Shown: positions 43,562 to 57,300, counted from the stretch's first letter. The stretch: DNA of 64,000 nucleotides from Cryptomeria japonica (GCF_030272615.1 NC_081408.1:338860793-338924792), one strand, 5' to 3'. The notes: generated by a model not told the origin, from the letters alone. Translations and numbers: made by a program.

Positions 43562-46500
43562 ATGTATAAGAGGGATGCATCGAAGCTGAACAAGTCAAGT
43601 TTCTCTACATGGTAGAAAAGGATGAAGCTGCACCTATCAGGAGTTGGAGAATATGTTGTATACTATCTGGAGAATGATTTCATCACACCGAGCACCTATC
43701 CATTGATTATGGAAGAAATAAAGGCAAATCAAGAACATATCCAAGCAATGATTGAAATAACATCTGCATTGACCGACTCAGAGTTTAATGATCTAGAAGG
43801 CTGCAATGATGCAAAGGCATTGTGGGACAAGCTCATATCTGTATATGGCAGTGATGAACATGTTCAAAGAGAAAAAGTAGACAGTCTAAGAGGAAAACTT
43901 GAATCTATGAGTATGAATGAAGGTGAGAACATAACCCAGTACAGTACAAGACTAAAGGAGATTGTCAATCAAATCAAAGGAGCAGGTGGAACTATTGAAG
44001 AAAAGGATATAACAAGTAAGTTGTTAAGAACCCTTCTACCAACTTATGCAATCCGAGTCTCTGCAATCAATGAATTGAGGTTTGTACCTAATATGCTAGT
44101 TTCTTTAGATGCTACTATTGGTAAGCTACATGCATTTGAGTTAAGTAACTTTGATAACAGTGGATCTTTGGTAAATAAAGTTGAATTTGCATTTAGTTCT
44201 TTTCATCTTGATGAATCTAATAATTACAATGAAAGAAACTATAAGTACTCTGAAGGAGATCACAGTGGAGCAAGTGAAAGATTTCGTAAGAACATGGAAG
44301 AAGTACACAAACTGTATGAGGAAATCAGAAAGCAGGAAGAGTTTGAAGCACTATTAGCCAGAAGGTTACCGAGAGGCAAAGGTAAGTATAAAGGAAAACT
44401 ACCTTTGAAATGTTTCAATTGTGATAAAATAGGACATATGGCTTCTAACTATCTTGACAAAGATTCTACTGAAAAGAGAGATTGCCGAGATGACAGACAG
44501 AAAAATAATCATTATAGAGGACACCGAGACTTCAGAAGAAGAGATAGAAAGACATGCTAAATAGCCGATGAGGAATCCAACAATGATAAATCAGATGAAA
44601 CTGATACAGAGGAAGTAGTTTATGTGGCTATCAAAGATGGATCAGATGAAGAAAGGTATGAAGAAAAAGCCCTAATATCTCACATAAATACTAATGATTC
44701 TTGGATCATAGATAGTGGATGCTCACATCATATGACAGGTAATAAACATAAGTTTGTTATGTTAGAAGATTATGATGGAGGCTATGTAAGATTTGGTAAT
44801 GATGCACCATGTCTAGTAAGAGGTAAGGGATGTATAACACTTCTTGAAAATGCAAGATGCAATGATGTTTATTGGGTTGAAGGTTTGAAATACAATTTGT
44901 TGAGTGTAGCAGAGCTAAACAATATAGGTTACCGAATAGAATTTCAGAAAGGAATTGTCAAAGTTCATGACAAGCATGGAAAGTTAGTTGCTACCGGGAC
45001 ACAAACAAAAGGTAATACATTTCACCTTGACTCAACTCGGAACAAGTGTCTGTATGCAAAGATAGATGATACCTGGTTATGGCATAAAAGGTTTTGTCAT
45101 GTAAATTTTGATAATCTGATCAAAATAAGTAAGAAGCACCGAGTAAGAGATCTACCGAGTCTTGAAAAACCTGAGAATGTTATGTGTCGAGGATGCCAGA
45201 TGGGTAAAATGACAAGATCAAGCTTTACAAGTAAGTCTTACACCTCTAAGGGAATTTTAGATCTTGTGCATACTGATCTTTGTGGTCCTATGAAAGTTCA
45301 AAGTTATTATGGTGACAAATATTTCATATTATTTGTGGATGATTACTCAAGGATGATGTCAGTAATGTTTTTAAAAGAAAAATCAAAAGCTTTTCAAATG
45401 TTTAAATGGTACAAGGCAAGAGTTGAAAATGAAACAGGAAGACAACTGAAATGTCTTAGATTAGATAGAGGAGGAGAGTTCACATTTGATGAGTTCAACT
45501 TATTCTGCAATGATCATGGTATTAAAAGACAAGTCTCTGCACCGAGAACTCCACAACAAAATGGAATTGCTGAGAGAAGAAACAGATCTATTGTGGATTG
45601 TGCCAGAACCCTGATAATTGAAAAGAAAGTGCCACAAACATTTTGGAGAGAAGCAATAAGCACACCAGTTTACACCCTGAACTGAGTATAACTGAAGAAA
45701 GGTACTTTGAAGACACCATATGAAATCTAGTATGACAAGAAACCTAATGTAAGTTATTTTAAAATCTTTGGAAGTAGATGCTATGTACACAAAGATGATA
45801 GACATGGCAAGTTTGATAAGAAAAGTGAAGAAGGAACATTTCTAGGTTATTCTTCTAGAAGCAAAGCATTTAAATGTCTGATCAAATAATCTAACAAAAT
45901 AGTAGAAAGTACAAATGTGAAAATTGATGAATTTGCAGAAAGAAATGATGAAGGAAATTCCAAAGAACCAGAAAATTATGATGAATTTGTCTATGTTCAA
46001 CCGACAAGTCCTACCAAGAAAACTTTTGAAGAAAATGAAGAGAATATCCAGTTACCGAGTGATGATGAAGATCATATAGAGCCTACCAAGCCTGTATTAG
46101 CTAGGTATGTCAGAAGACATCATGGACCAAGTCGGATTATAGGAGATAAGGATGATCTAGTGATGACAAGGAACAAACTGAGACAGAACACATGTCTGAT
46201 ATCTGAATTTGAACTAAGAATAGTGAAAGAGGCATTTAACAGTGAAGATTGGATACATGCTATGACAGAAGAGATTGATCAAATCAAGAAGAATGACACA
46301 TGGACACTAATCCCAAGATCGAAGGACAAAAATGTAATCAGTACAAAGTGGATTTTAAGAAACAAGCTAAACGAAAAAGGTGAGGTCATTCGAAATAAAG
46401 CAAGACTAGTATGCAAAGGTTATGCTCAAGAAGAAGGAATTGATTATGGTGAAACTTTTGCACCTGTGGCTAGACTTGAAGGAGTAAGAACATTGTTGGC

Positions 46501-47743
46501 ATATGTTGCTTTCAAAAACTTCAAGGTATATCAAATGGATGTCAAATCTGCATTTCTAAATGGAATATTAGAAGAAGTTTTTATTGAACAACCTGAAGGA
46601 TTTGTTGAAGACAAGAGTAAAGATCAGGTATGTAAATTGAACAAAGCATTATATGGTCTAAAACAAGCACCTAGAGCATGGTATGAAAGATTGCACTCTT
46701 ATTTGATTAAGATTGGTTTTATAAGGACAAGTGAGAATAGCAATATGTACATGAAGAATGATGAAAATGGAATACTGATCTCAGCCATATTTGTTGATGA
46801 TATTATATTTTGTGGAAATGACTCTTTATGCAAGAACTTTGGAAATGAAATGAGCAAAGAATTTGAGATGTCATTAATCGGTGAGATAAAGTATTTTATA
46901 GGTTTACAAATACTGCAAATGAAAAATGAGATTTTCATTACTCAACCCAAGTACATAAAGGAAATCTTGAAGAAATTTGGAATGGAGGATTCAAAACCAG
47001 TAAGTACTCCTATGACTACCAACTATAAACTATCAAAGAATGATGAATCTGCATCTGTTGATGAGACACTTTACCAATCCATGATTGGAAAGCTACAATA
47101 CGTTGTTCACAGCAGACCGGATATAGCACATGCAGTAGGTATAGTTGCAAGATTCTCTGCAAATCCTAAGGAAACACACATGACAGCAATCAAAAGAATT
47201 TTTAGATACTTGAAAAGCAGTAAGGATTATGGCTTAGTATATCAAAAAGGAAATGATTTTGATTTAAAAGTTTATACTGATGCTGATTGGGTAGGCAACA
47301 TTGATGATAGGAAAAGCACAAGTGGAGGAGCTTTCTTTCTAGGAGAAAGACTAGTGAGTTGGCTTAGCAAGAAACAAGGATGTGTTTCACAGTCAATAGA
47401 AAAAGTTGAATACGTTGTTGTGGCATTGAATTGTACCAACATAGCATGGATCAAACAATTGTTGGAAGGTATAAATGAGAAAGTTACCGAGCCAGTAACT
47501 ATATTCTGTGACAATACTAGTGCCATTAACATTTCAAAAAATCTTGTTATGCACTCTAAGACAAAGAACATCTCTATCAAATATCATTATCTTAGAGAAG
47601 AAGCTCAAGAGAAGAAAGTGGTGTTGGAGTATGTTAGCACAAAGGAACAAATAGCAGATATCTTCACCAAGCCACTACCAAGGGACACTTTTGAGTATCT
47701 CAGAAGTAAGTTAGGGGTCCTACCCCTATCTTCTACTCACTGA
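43562..47743 (+). pseudogene. Copia B gag-PR-IN-RT-RH polyprotein with six in-frame stops
   Basis: One frame of 1394 codons from ATG 43562 (MYKRDASKLNKSSFSTW) to TGA 47741, with no frameshift. I place the start at 43562 because the gag N-terminal pattern is in frame there, upstream of a TAG at 43613. Domains: gag, zinc knuckle CFNCDKIGHMASNY (last Cys is Tyr), protease SWIIDSGCSHHMTG, GAG-pre-integrase WLWHKRFCHVNFD, integrase DLVHTDLCGP / LDRGGEF / [50 protein letters not shown], RNase [15 protein letters not shown], and [16 protein letters not shown]. Stops: 43613 TAG, 44558 TAA, 45683 TGA, 45689 TAA, 45728 TAG, 45887 TAA. Active-site residues are kept, so decay is mainly by nonsense. Confidence 0.94.
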
Positions 47744-47977
47744 CCGAGTTTAGTGAAAGCATCAATTCAATGACTCTACAGAATATCTTTTAGGAGTTGA
47801 TGTTGATTTACACACTTTAGGATGTTTTCTAAAGGTGTGCAGGAAATTGTGCAGGATACAATACAGGAAATAGGAATTGAAGACAAAATGCTCTGATCGA
47901 GACTAAGTTGACATATTACAGTAGGAATTCACTTCATACAGGAAGAAATTATGTTTTAGTTCTTTACTTTGGCATTG

Positions 47978-48203
47978 TTGTCAAAGGGGGAGAAGACTGG
48001 AGAAGAAGACTGGAAAAGACGGAGAAGACTGAAAAAAAAAAAAATCAAAAAAGAAAGACTAAGAAAAGAGGAGAAGTCTAATGTATGGGGGAGAATTCTG
48101 ATGACAGGAAGAGAGAATTTTAGAATCTCACAAACAACTCACAGCAATCTGAATAAATTAGGTCAAATCAATTGGTTTTGCCATCAATGCCAAAGGGGGA
48201 GAT
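47978..48203 (+). other. Polypurine tracts before the 3' LTR of copia B
   Basis: CAAAGGGGGAGAAG (about 47980), TATGGGGGAGAA (about 48085) and GCCAAAGGGGGAGAT (48189-48203) precede the LTR. A further ATGGGAGAT lies just inside it before the second TGTTGG. Confidence 0.7.
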
Positions 48204-49754
48204 TGTTGGCATTTCGCATTATAACAGACAATGGGAGATTGTTGGCATTTCAATAAGGATATTGAGAAGGTTGTTGATGATTATGGATTTAACTGATTAA
48301 GGATGATTTACTGTCTTAATATTATTATTTTGTCATTGATCTTAAGGAATTAATTTTCTAATTCAGCATGATGTTGCCATATCTTGAGAAGTATAATTTG
48401 ATGAGTATAAAGATGTCAGTAAAAGACACAGAAAGAATATGATGAATAAGGGGATGAATAAGGTATTCAATGGGAAACTATTATCGAGTCAGACAATGAT
48501 GAGATCATGATGTTTAGATTGTTTTAACATCATGCATATGTTGTAAATTGTAAGGTTAATACTATACTATGTTATCGAGCAAAGAACCTAGTCGGTAAAC
48601 CCTAAGGAACCTAGTCGATAAACCCTAAGGTTATCGCTATCGGTTAATGAAGGCAGAATGTCTACCAAGTAAAGTTTAGTATTCACCGAGTTGTTACCGA
48701 GTTGTAACCGAGTTGTAACATAATACACTAAATGGTTACATGCATTATTTAATGAAGGAAGCTGATGAGATGGAACTAATTAAATGATTGATATGTCGTG
48801 CATGAAGTTTGTTAAAGAATCTATAGTAAAGGAAAATCGGCATGAAGATGTACAACATAGATTGAACCACATTACCCTAGCACAAGTTCCAAGAAATGTA
48901 TGCAAGTTCCAAGGCAGGGTAAAACATTTTTCAGATCGAAGGATACATTGAACCTGGACAAGTTTGAAGATCTGATGGCTATGATTGATCATGGGAAGTG
49001 TGATCAAGGAGATTAAGCGGTTGGCGAATTGTTTATAAATAGGGAACTGTTGATAAACAATGCATGCGGGCAAATGTATGCACAGGGATGCTACATAGTG
49101 ATTACCGAGCACATAAGCTTGAAGACATGTTTAAATAATAGAGTATAGAAGCCCAGCAGATGGACAAGATTAGTTTTGTGTCTAGATTGTATTGAGCAAA
49201 TAAGAATCTGCTTTAGTATTTTAGATGTGAAGTTGCAAATAGATTTTTATTACTGTTATTTTGTGAAAATGACAGAAAATCTCTTAAGCGAGTGGACTTA
49301 ACAGTCTTATTTGTAAAACCCTCTAGCAAGGTGACATTCTGATTGAGTGTTTGAAATCCTTTAACAAGGTCGCCTCTAACAAGGTGAAGATCCTAATAGA
49401 TCTGAGGGAAATCCCTTAACCGGGTCACATCTAGCAATGTGTTTGTAATCTTTAACAGGATTTGCTTTTAACCAAGCATACTCTAGAAAAGTATATTTCT
49501 TAGTGGGTCCGAAATCCCACAATGGTTTTTCCCTACTTGGGTTTCCACGTTAAATCTGGTGTTATGAGGTTTATGATGTTTATATGCTTTTGAGTTTGCA
49601 TGTTTATCAGTTTTGGTTATATTACTGAAGTATATGTTACCGAGGTTGAATCTGATGTTTTTATGGAAGATTAAGTTTGTATGATTCACCCCCCCCCCCT
49701 CTCATCTTGTTGGCTATTGGATCTATACTTACATTAAGTATAAGAACTATCAGC
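48204..49754 (+). repeat. 3' LTR of copia B
   Basis: 1551 bp. It differs from the 5' LTR by scattered substitutions and a 23-bp tandem duplication (GAACCTAGTCGGTAAACC repeated at about 48586-48632). TATAAATAG at 49034-49042; poly-C at about 49689. Confidence 0.93.
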
Positions 49755-49759
49755 TATGA

Positions 49760-52700
49760 GGTCTAAATCAATTATATTGGAGTCACAGTCTCCTTAAATT
49801 AGCCTCTCCCAAGGTTCATTGCATAGTGCCCATAGGACTTAATATAATGCTTCTACTCATGGAAGATTTACTAGAAGAAAAATTTGCAATATGCTCGTAG
49901 GACTTAAAACTAGGATTTAGCCACTATGTGGTGTCATTGACATGCACACTCCCCCTCAATGGAATCACCTAATGCCGAGCATTGATTTGAATTTAGAGCA
50001 TACAAGCCTAAAGGTCTTATGCCTATTAGGTCCTATATCTAGGATTTGGCCACTAGTTGGTGTCATGTACAGTCCCCCTATATGACATCACTTAAAAATC
50101 AGTCACTGCACAAAGGATTTCAAAGTGATGGCTATGATTCCAATATATAGAATGTGCCCATGATCTTCAATGTGATTTTATGATGGAATGATTTCGCTTG
50201 AGTGGGGTGTCCATGATCTTCAAAGTGTCTTTATTATGGAATTCTTTCACTTGAGTGAGGTGCCCATGATTTTTAATGTTCATTTTGATCTTTAGAAATG
50301 ATATTCTTTGGAAATAGTGAGATATATTTAAGTAAGATGGTACTTTTACATGTATCCAATTGGAGCTCTTCCATAAATCTTCAAAGACATATTGATTCTT
50401 CAACAACTACTTCCATATTTCACCCTTTTGATTCAAAGACACATAAAAGATGGTATTTTTATTAAGGTACTACACCATCCGTGTAATAGAACATGCACCA
50501 TATGTTTTGAAGGTATAATCTCACCATACAAGAAACAATATAGTTAGTAACATAGTAATGAATTAAACTTGATACTTGGTGCAAGGAAAAATATAATATT
50601 ATGCATTTGTCATTTGTCAAAGATCATATATTATTCCTCGTAAAAGTAGCAAAGAGATCAACATATATTTTCATAAGTATAAGCATGAAAAACTAGAGTA
50701 GACATGCTATTGCATATAGTAATAATCAATAAAAATTAAGCAACAAGTGACCTATCCTTTCTAGTTTTTTCCCTAGATAGTTTACAAGGGTTATAGCCAC
50801 CCATTATAAATAGTTGGTGCAAGTTAAAACATAATATTATAAGGGAATTATGAAGTTTCAACACTTATAATGGATGATCTAGGAAAGTACAAGTCTACAT
50901 CATCTCTTATAACATTGTGAAAGCAACCCCCTTAGGAATATTTTGAATATATACATGTATCTTCAATAATGTGTTTGACAACAAAAAATAATCTTACATT
51001 AACTATAGACAATGGGATTTTCTTGCATTGACCACTTTTAATGATAAGAATATATACTTGTATATGAAGTGTGAACATTTGTGTATAATGTTTCTATAGG
51101 GGTAGATTGCTTGGATACACATGGATTTATGGAGTTAATGATACTCACATGCCAAATTGTAAGAAAAGTCATGGTTAACTTATTTTAAAAAAATCAAACA
51201 TGATACAACTCTTATATTAGGATGAAGGAAATCAATGGTATGACACACAATGTGAAGGAAACAAAATTGTGGGAACATAACACTATGTAATATAAATAAG
51301 TGGTGAAAAGGTATCAATTTGTGAAGCCAAAATCTACTAGTTTTTCCAACTCATAGTAGATCAATATAGTTATTTTTATATTCTCACAATAGTGACATTT
51401 TTTATGCCATTTCGCATTATAAATAATGACCAAGATTCACATAGGGTGGTTGACTCAACATATTTTTCAAGTTATGACAAAAATTATTATCATAAAATAT
51501 TAGGTAGAAAGTTGTCATCAATCACCCTACTAAATATATAAATTCAAGGAGTCATAAAAAATCCCTTAGTAATTTCATTATATATGAATGATAGTATGTC
51601 AATGACAATTCATCTGCCTAAATGCAATAGGTGGCTTCAAAAAAAAAAATTGCTTTGATCTCCAAAAAATACACAAGAGGTCTTAAGGTGATTTAACAAG
51701 AGCCACTATGTCACATGATCGTTTTTTGTCATATTGATATCACAATGTGGGTCATGGAGTGTACATTAATTGCCCTTATGAACTTTAAATAAAAATCATA
51801 AGATGTGTGGAGATCCAAATGAAAATAAATTTGTAGATCTTAACATAGATAAGTTTTAGTACAAATCATTTAATTGAAATTTTTAATATATTTAGTCTAA
51901 TATATGCAAATAAAAAATGGCATCCAACATAGATGAGACAATAATGATAGGTCACCCAAATAGAGCCACAACCTATTTGATATGGTGTAGGTTTATTCAA
52001 GCATATTAAGAGAGAAGTGACACAGTGATAAAATGACAATGTCATTAAAGAGCCAATTTAAGCATATGGTAAAATAAACATACCATAGGCCACTTTAATT
52101 ATGGTATACAATGAGGGAATGTGTACAAACCCAACCACAAATTAGTTGAATATTTTCTAGACAATAATAAATTCAACATGACATCTAGGTCTACATAGGC
52201 AATGACACCTTTTGTGGATAAGAAAATCCTTAGGGACTATAATGATTTTTTAAGGATAAATTTTCAAGACTTGTTATATGTACACATAAATTAAATAGTA
52301 ATGAACAAACAATGATTTCTAAATTAGTACCTTAATCATATATAATATGATGAAAAACTTAATGAAACTTAAAAAATTTCTAAAAAAATTAAAAACTCTA
52401 AACTTGACATGAAATATATATATATTACAAATTAAATATATATCATAACTAAATTTCTTATAAAAAATGAAAAAAAAATCATTTCTCTATAAATATTTAT
52501 TTAAGAATATTCTTTAAAAAAAAACTAAACACTATCCAAAAATAAAATAAATAAAACTCTCCTTTTCTAGGTAAATTCCATCTACTATTTTCAATGTAAA
52601 AACTTTAAATATGATTCCTGAAGGCTAACGTAAGAAACTTGTTTAGTTGCCCTTACTAATTATAAGTACTTGTTTCCTTCCTCTTGTATGGCCAAACTAA

Positions 52701-53662
52701 CCAAAATGCATTTTATTCTTCTTATATACAAATGATATATGAAGTAGGGCCACACACCGTGAAATGTCTAGCATAGTTTATTAAATAAATTTTCAATAAA
52801 AACTATGATACTAGAAGCTTTCATAAACCCATGATATATAAATCCTTTAAGGTAGCGGTTTCTCATGGATAGGTAAAAATGGTTTAAGTTATATAGAGAT
52901 GTCGTTTTATGAGTATTATAAAGTCGATTTATTTTTGCTTTTTGTATTGAACAAAGAAAATTTATAAAGAATATAAGCTATCAATAGATAACAAAAGATG
53001 AGAAAATAATAGTTTATAAAGGTTTCATAACTAAACACACATTAAAAATTATATCAATAGAATCACTTTACATAAAATGATAGAGCCATCAAATGGCATA
53101 AGGATTATTTATCTGAAGCACTTTACAAAAGTTCATATTATGGCTATTCTGGAGTTGATTAGCCTGATCTTGAAGTTGTTAAAGCTATGTCATTGCAAAA
53201 ATATTTTTCTTGGCCAAATCTAAAAGCTATGAAAATAGAAAAGCAATCTGAAAAATTATGTTAGAGTAAAGCATTAGAATACCAATTTCTTGAAAATAAT
53301 TACTTGAAAAACATAGCAACACATCTGGTCTTCCAAATATGTCTTAAATTAACTTGTCTGAGTGAATTAGCAATGATATCATCATGCAAACCAAAGCCAA
53401 TAGCATGTCTTAAATTGTTGGACACCTTTCCTAAACAAATAATAAGCATTTTTAGAAAAAACAAATAGCTAGTGGTTGATTATGATAATTTACAAGTTTA
53501 TTCCACCAAATTGATGATGAAGCAAAGTTGAAATCACGTTGAAGCAAAGAACCATTCCAGTGAAGAAAATGACAAGTTTGTTGTCAAGCCTTCCAAATGG
53601 ACTGCAAAGGAAAAGAGGCCTTCATTTTGAAAAGGGGCACATAATAATTTTATATGCCCAAT
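49760..53662. other. AT-rich DNA without recognisable genes
   Basis: About 3.9 kb with no domain motif in any frame. It may include remains of the element whose LTR is at 41152-41774, since copia B interrupts that region; CTCCCCCTCAATGG (about 49950) reads as a purine tract on the minus strand. A short tandem repeat is at 50148-50285. Confidence 0.5.
50148..50285 (+). repeat. 53-bp tandem repeat, about 2.6 copies
   Basis: CCATGATCTT(C/T) recurs at 50158, 50211 and 50264, exactly 53 bases apart, with CTTGAGTG(G/A)GGTG before the second and third copies. Confidence 0.7.
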
Positions 53663-56155
53663 TGTCATGCCCAAAATTTAGGGCAAGAACGGGATAATTT
53701 TTTTTTTAAAAACATAACTGATAAGAGCATTAAATCGACAAATATAAAAAAAAAACTACAACATATTTTGTCTTAACTATGTTTGGATTAGCTTTATCTA
53801 CTAGCTCAATATTCGGAAATTAAATAAGACAAAATCGCAGATAAAAGAAGAAATCACAGAATTAAATAAAAATGACTTTTATATTTCCGTGGACTGATGC
53901 ATGCAAATCAAATGCATTTCTTTTCAATTAAATAGAAGAATAAATTTAGCTCATTTCATTCCAAGAAATATTAAATACTCTACAAGATTTAACCTCAACT
54001 TTAGGACTAGAACTTAGAAATAATCCATTTATCTTTTCTGCAAAATAACATGATATTTTCTACGTCTAAATAACAAATAACATATTCCCAAGTCTTTATT
54101 TCTATATTACAAATAGCCTCTCATTTCAACGAATGAGGACTTTTTCAAATAATAATTACATTTACAAATAATTTCCTGCAACAAATAACTCCTGCAATCC
54201 TTCCACTTGTCCTATTCTTTTTTTCCGACAATCCTACATTTTAAATCAAAACTATGATCATGGAGTGCTCACCTCCCAGCCTAGGCTAACTGGTAGCCAC
54301 CCCCAAGCTCGGAGAACCAAGCCCTAGACAGGTAACAAACATGCAAACATAAAAGACAGAATACACACAAACTCAAACACACTCCCAATCCCAGGCTACA
54401 CTACACCACGCATTGGTGATGTCCTTTTCAAGGGTGGTAGTGGACCAAGTACCCTAAGGAAAACTGCAAGTATGGAAAACATCTAACCACCTCATGGAAA
54501 ACCAAATACATCAAGAATAGCAACCCCTTATTCCTTATGCCCCCCAAAGCTTGCATGCCTTATTTTCCTCCTTATGACCCCCAATGCATAAACAAGCCAT
54601 GCAGCAAGGGTCACACAAAATCCCTTGTGATAACTCTCATAATGAGAGTCTTTCACTCGACGGCTGTCACTTCTACCAACCACAAGATCCTCCTCTCTTC
54701 CAAGAGTAGGAGATCTTGATTACTCCCAAACACACATACAAAGTATAAAAACAAAATACCGAATAAATTTCCAAGAGAACATGCACGGAAACTAATCTTT
54801 TACACATACATTATTTTCAAACACATGCAATAAGAAATCCATTATAAGATGAATACAACCAACCTTAATCTGCCCAAAGGTAGGTTAGTTTTGTTGAGGA
54901 TGAGCAGCCCAATTCCACGGTTCTTCTCTTTCTACCCTTAGCAAAATTCTCTATTAAACAATCTAGCTTATTCTTTTCAAAATTCTCTTGTCCCCAAAAA
55001 TGGAGAGTGGGTGATTACCCACAAATTTTATAATTCTTGCTTAAGAAGCCCATTGTGAGAGTTCTCACAAGTCTCTAAAAACTAAAGAGGAAGGTAAGGT
55101 AAAATGGGAAAGAGAACTCTCATTCGAAAAGGAAGGTTTTCAACTTAGTTCAAGTCAATTTTTGCACAACTTAGAAAAGTCACTTTTTAGGGTGTCTACA
55201 AGGTCACATGGGAGTAGAAACTTGCCTTAAATTACCCCTAACCCTTAGGTATACCTTATGGGCTTTAGGAAACCCTATTAAACTACCCCTAGGTGTCCAT
55301 TTAACCCTTTTTTAACCCCTCTGAAGTTTATTTTCGGGTCAAACCTATGTTGACCATCCCAAAGATTCTTTACCCAAGGCATTTATGGAATCTCATTACA
55401 TTAATTGAAAAAAAACTTATAGTTAAACAATTCCCACCAAGAGACAAATTTAAAAATTCAAACATAAATCCACACATGTGTCAAGTGACACAAAGAAAAT
55501 ACTTTTACAAATTTATACATGAAATCGTCTCTTGTAGATTTTACATAAATCCATTAAATAACACTTAACACACATGCATCATTTACTGTTACGAATAAAA
55601 TACAACACAAACGGGGTGTTGTCTCTCCAAATAGACAAACCCTAGCTTTACGAACATACATAGGTCTAGGTTTGGTTCTCCGTAATATTTCCATGGTCAC
55701 ATGGATAACTTCCTGCGCATCTCAATTTACACATTAGTAGCTTCAAGTAACCTCATATAATATAAATCACAAGAATAATAATACACATCATCACTTGCAT
55801 ACAATTTACATCTGAACAATTTAATACATCTTATATCCAAGCAATTTCACATAAGCAATCATCCTAATTCTCATAATTTTGATCCACACTAAAAACATAC
55901 ATCACATTTTTATCATCATAGTAAAGTCCTGCAAATTCAATCACGACATTTATCACCGCAAATTCATCCTATTCAAAAATCATGTAGTGTTCTATATCAT
56001 AAAGCATATAAATAAAACATCAACATATAGCAATGTTATCCAAATCATGGAATCATATAAGTTCTAAATCGATAATGCATAAAAATAAAGCATCCATAAT
56101 AGTCTCATCATAAAAATCACTGAAATGTCAGACTGAGTCGAGGTGGGGCCTCACA
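53663..56155 (-). repeat. 3' LTR of the chromovirus
   Basis: 2493 bp; on the minus strand it starts TGTGAGGCCCCACC and ends GGGCATGACA. It matches the right LTR from 61098 except for a 1.5 kb block present only there. A 60-codon open stretch at 54537 recurs at 63470 in the right copy and is LTR sequence, not a gene. Confidence 0.9.
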
Positions 56156-56170
56156 CCCTCCCTCTCTAGG
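56156..56170 (-). other. Polypurine tract of the chromovirus
   Basis: CCTAGAGAGGGAGGG on the minus strand directly precedes LTR start TGTGAGG. It overlaps the end of the polyprotein, whose stop is at 56166-56168. Confidence 0.75.
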
Positions 56171-57300
56171 CATGAATTTCCTCCTGGATTCCATCAAAGA
56201 GGTGGGGGTACTCTGATCTCATACGTGTTGCGTCCTTGCATGAAGCCGTAACCTCATCATAACAATCCCACTGGACCCTAACCTAGTCTAGCTTTCGACC
56301 TCGAAGGGCCAGCATCCGACATGCCAAAATGCGAATGGGGTCCAAAGCTAGCTGCCTGTCCAACTCCACCTGCAAGGCATCCCCATCTAAAATATGAGAC
56401 TCATCATAGATATATTTTCTTAAAACTGATACATGAAACACATCGTGGATGTGTGATAGGCTAGGTGGCAATGCTAAACGGTAGGCAACTGGGCCTATCC
56501 TCTCAAGGATCTCAAAAGGTCCTACAAAGCGAGGTGCGATCTTAGAACTCTTTTCGTAATGGATTAGACTCTTATGCGGCCGCACTCTCAAGAAGACTCT
56601 GTCTCCAACCAAGTAGCTACGATCTATCCTCTTCGCATCTGCATATTTCTTCTGTCTATCCTGTGCCTCTCTTAGATGCTGCCTAATCAAATCCACCTGT
56701 TGTTCCATATCCTGAACTATCTCAGGACCAATAGCAACTCTGTCCTCTATGTGATCCCAACTCAACGGTGTCCTGCAAGGCCTGTCGTATAATGCCTGAT
56801 AGGGTGGCATCCCCAAAGCAATGTGATGCCCATTGTTATAGGCAAACTCCACTCAGGTAAGGTACTCTTCCCATCTGGTCTGATGATCCATGACGTACAT
56901 GCGAAGCATATCCTCTAACACCTGATTAACCCGTTCCGTCTGACCATCCGTTTTTGGGTGATATGTTGTATTGAAATTGAGCTTAGTGCCCATAGCTACC
57001 TGTAATGACTTCTAAAAGGAAGAAGTGAAGAGGGAATCTCTATCAGAAATAATCTTGCGTGGCACACCATGAAGTCTAACAATGTCTCGCAAGAACACCT
57101 GTGCTACTGCTGGTGCTATGAAGGTAGTCCGAACTGGTGAAAAGTTAGCCACTTTGGTCAACTTGTCAACTGTCACCAAGATGGCATCGTGGCGACAAGA
57201 AGACATAGGAAGACCAATGATGAAATCCATGGATATAGTATCTCACTTCCACTCTAGTATAGCATGAGACTGGAGCAACCCACCTGGATGGCGGTGCTTC
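56166..57300 (-). pseudogene. Chromovirus integrase core, C-terminus and chromodomain
   Basis: Integrase would join DNA to the target, and the chromodomain would steer it to marked chromatin. Core motifs: ISMDFIIGLPMSS (first Asp, 57230), GVPRKIISDRDSLF (second Asp), and [12 protein letters not shown] (Glu, about 56915). Then MEFAYNNGHH, DRVFLRVRPHKS, IAPRFVGPFEILERIGPVAY and HIHDVFHVSVLRKYIYDESH. After an in-frame TAG at 56283 the chromodomain follows: VRVQWDCYDEVTASCKDATR and MRSEYPHLFDG; the usual TWE is degraded to SCK. The frame differs from the upstream part by a one-base shift near 57300. Confidence 0.9.

Larger units (their letters stand above)
41972..49754 (+). mobile_element. Copia element B (Sirevirus-like), complete, TSD GCTAT
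   Basis: LTRs 41972-43496 and 48204-49754 start TGTTGGCATTT and end TATAAGAACT(G/A)TCA. GCTAT flanks both sides (41967-41971, 49755-49759). Primer site TGGTATCAAAGC follows the 5' LTR, the polyprotein fills 43562-47743, and GGGGGAG tracts precede the 3' LTR. It is related to copia A in layout and protein but has its own LTR sequence. The word ACCGAG recurs throughout LTRs and coding region. Confidence 0.93.

Noticed and set aside
54537-54719. Conserved small protein (second copy at 63470-63652)
   Set aside because: The conservation is that of the LTR pair; nothing favours this frame over the others.
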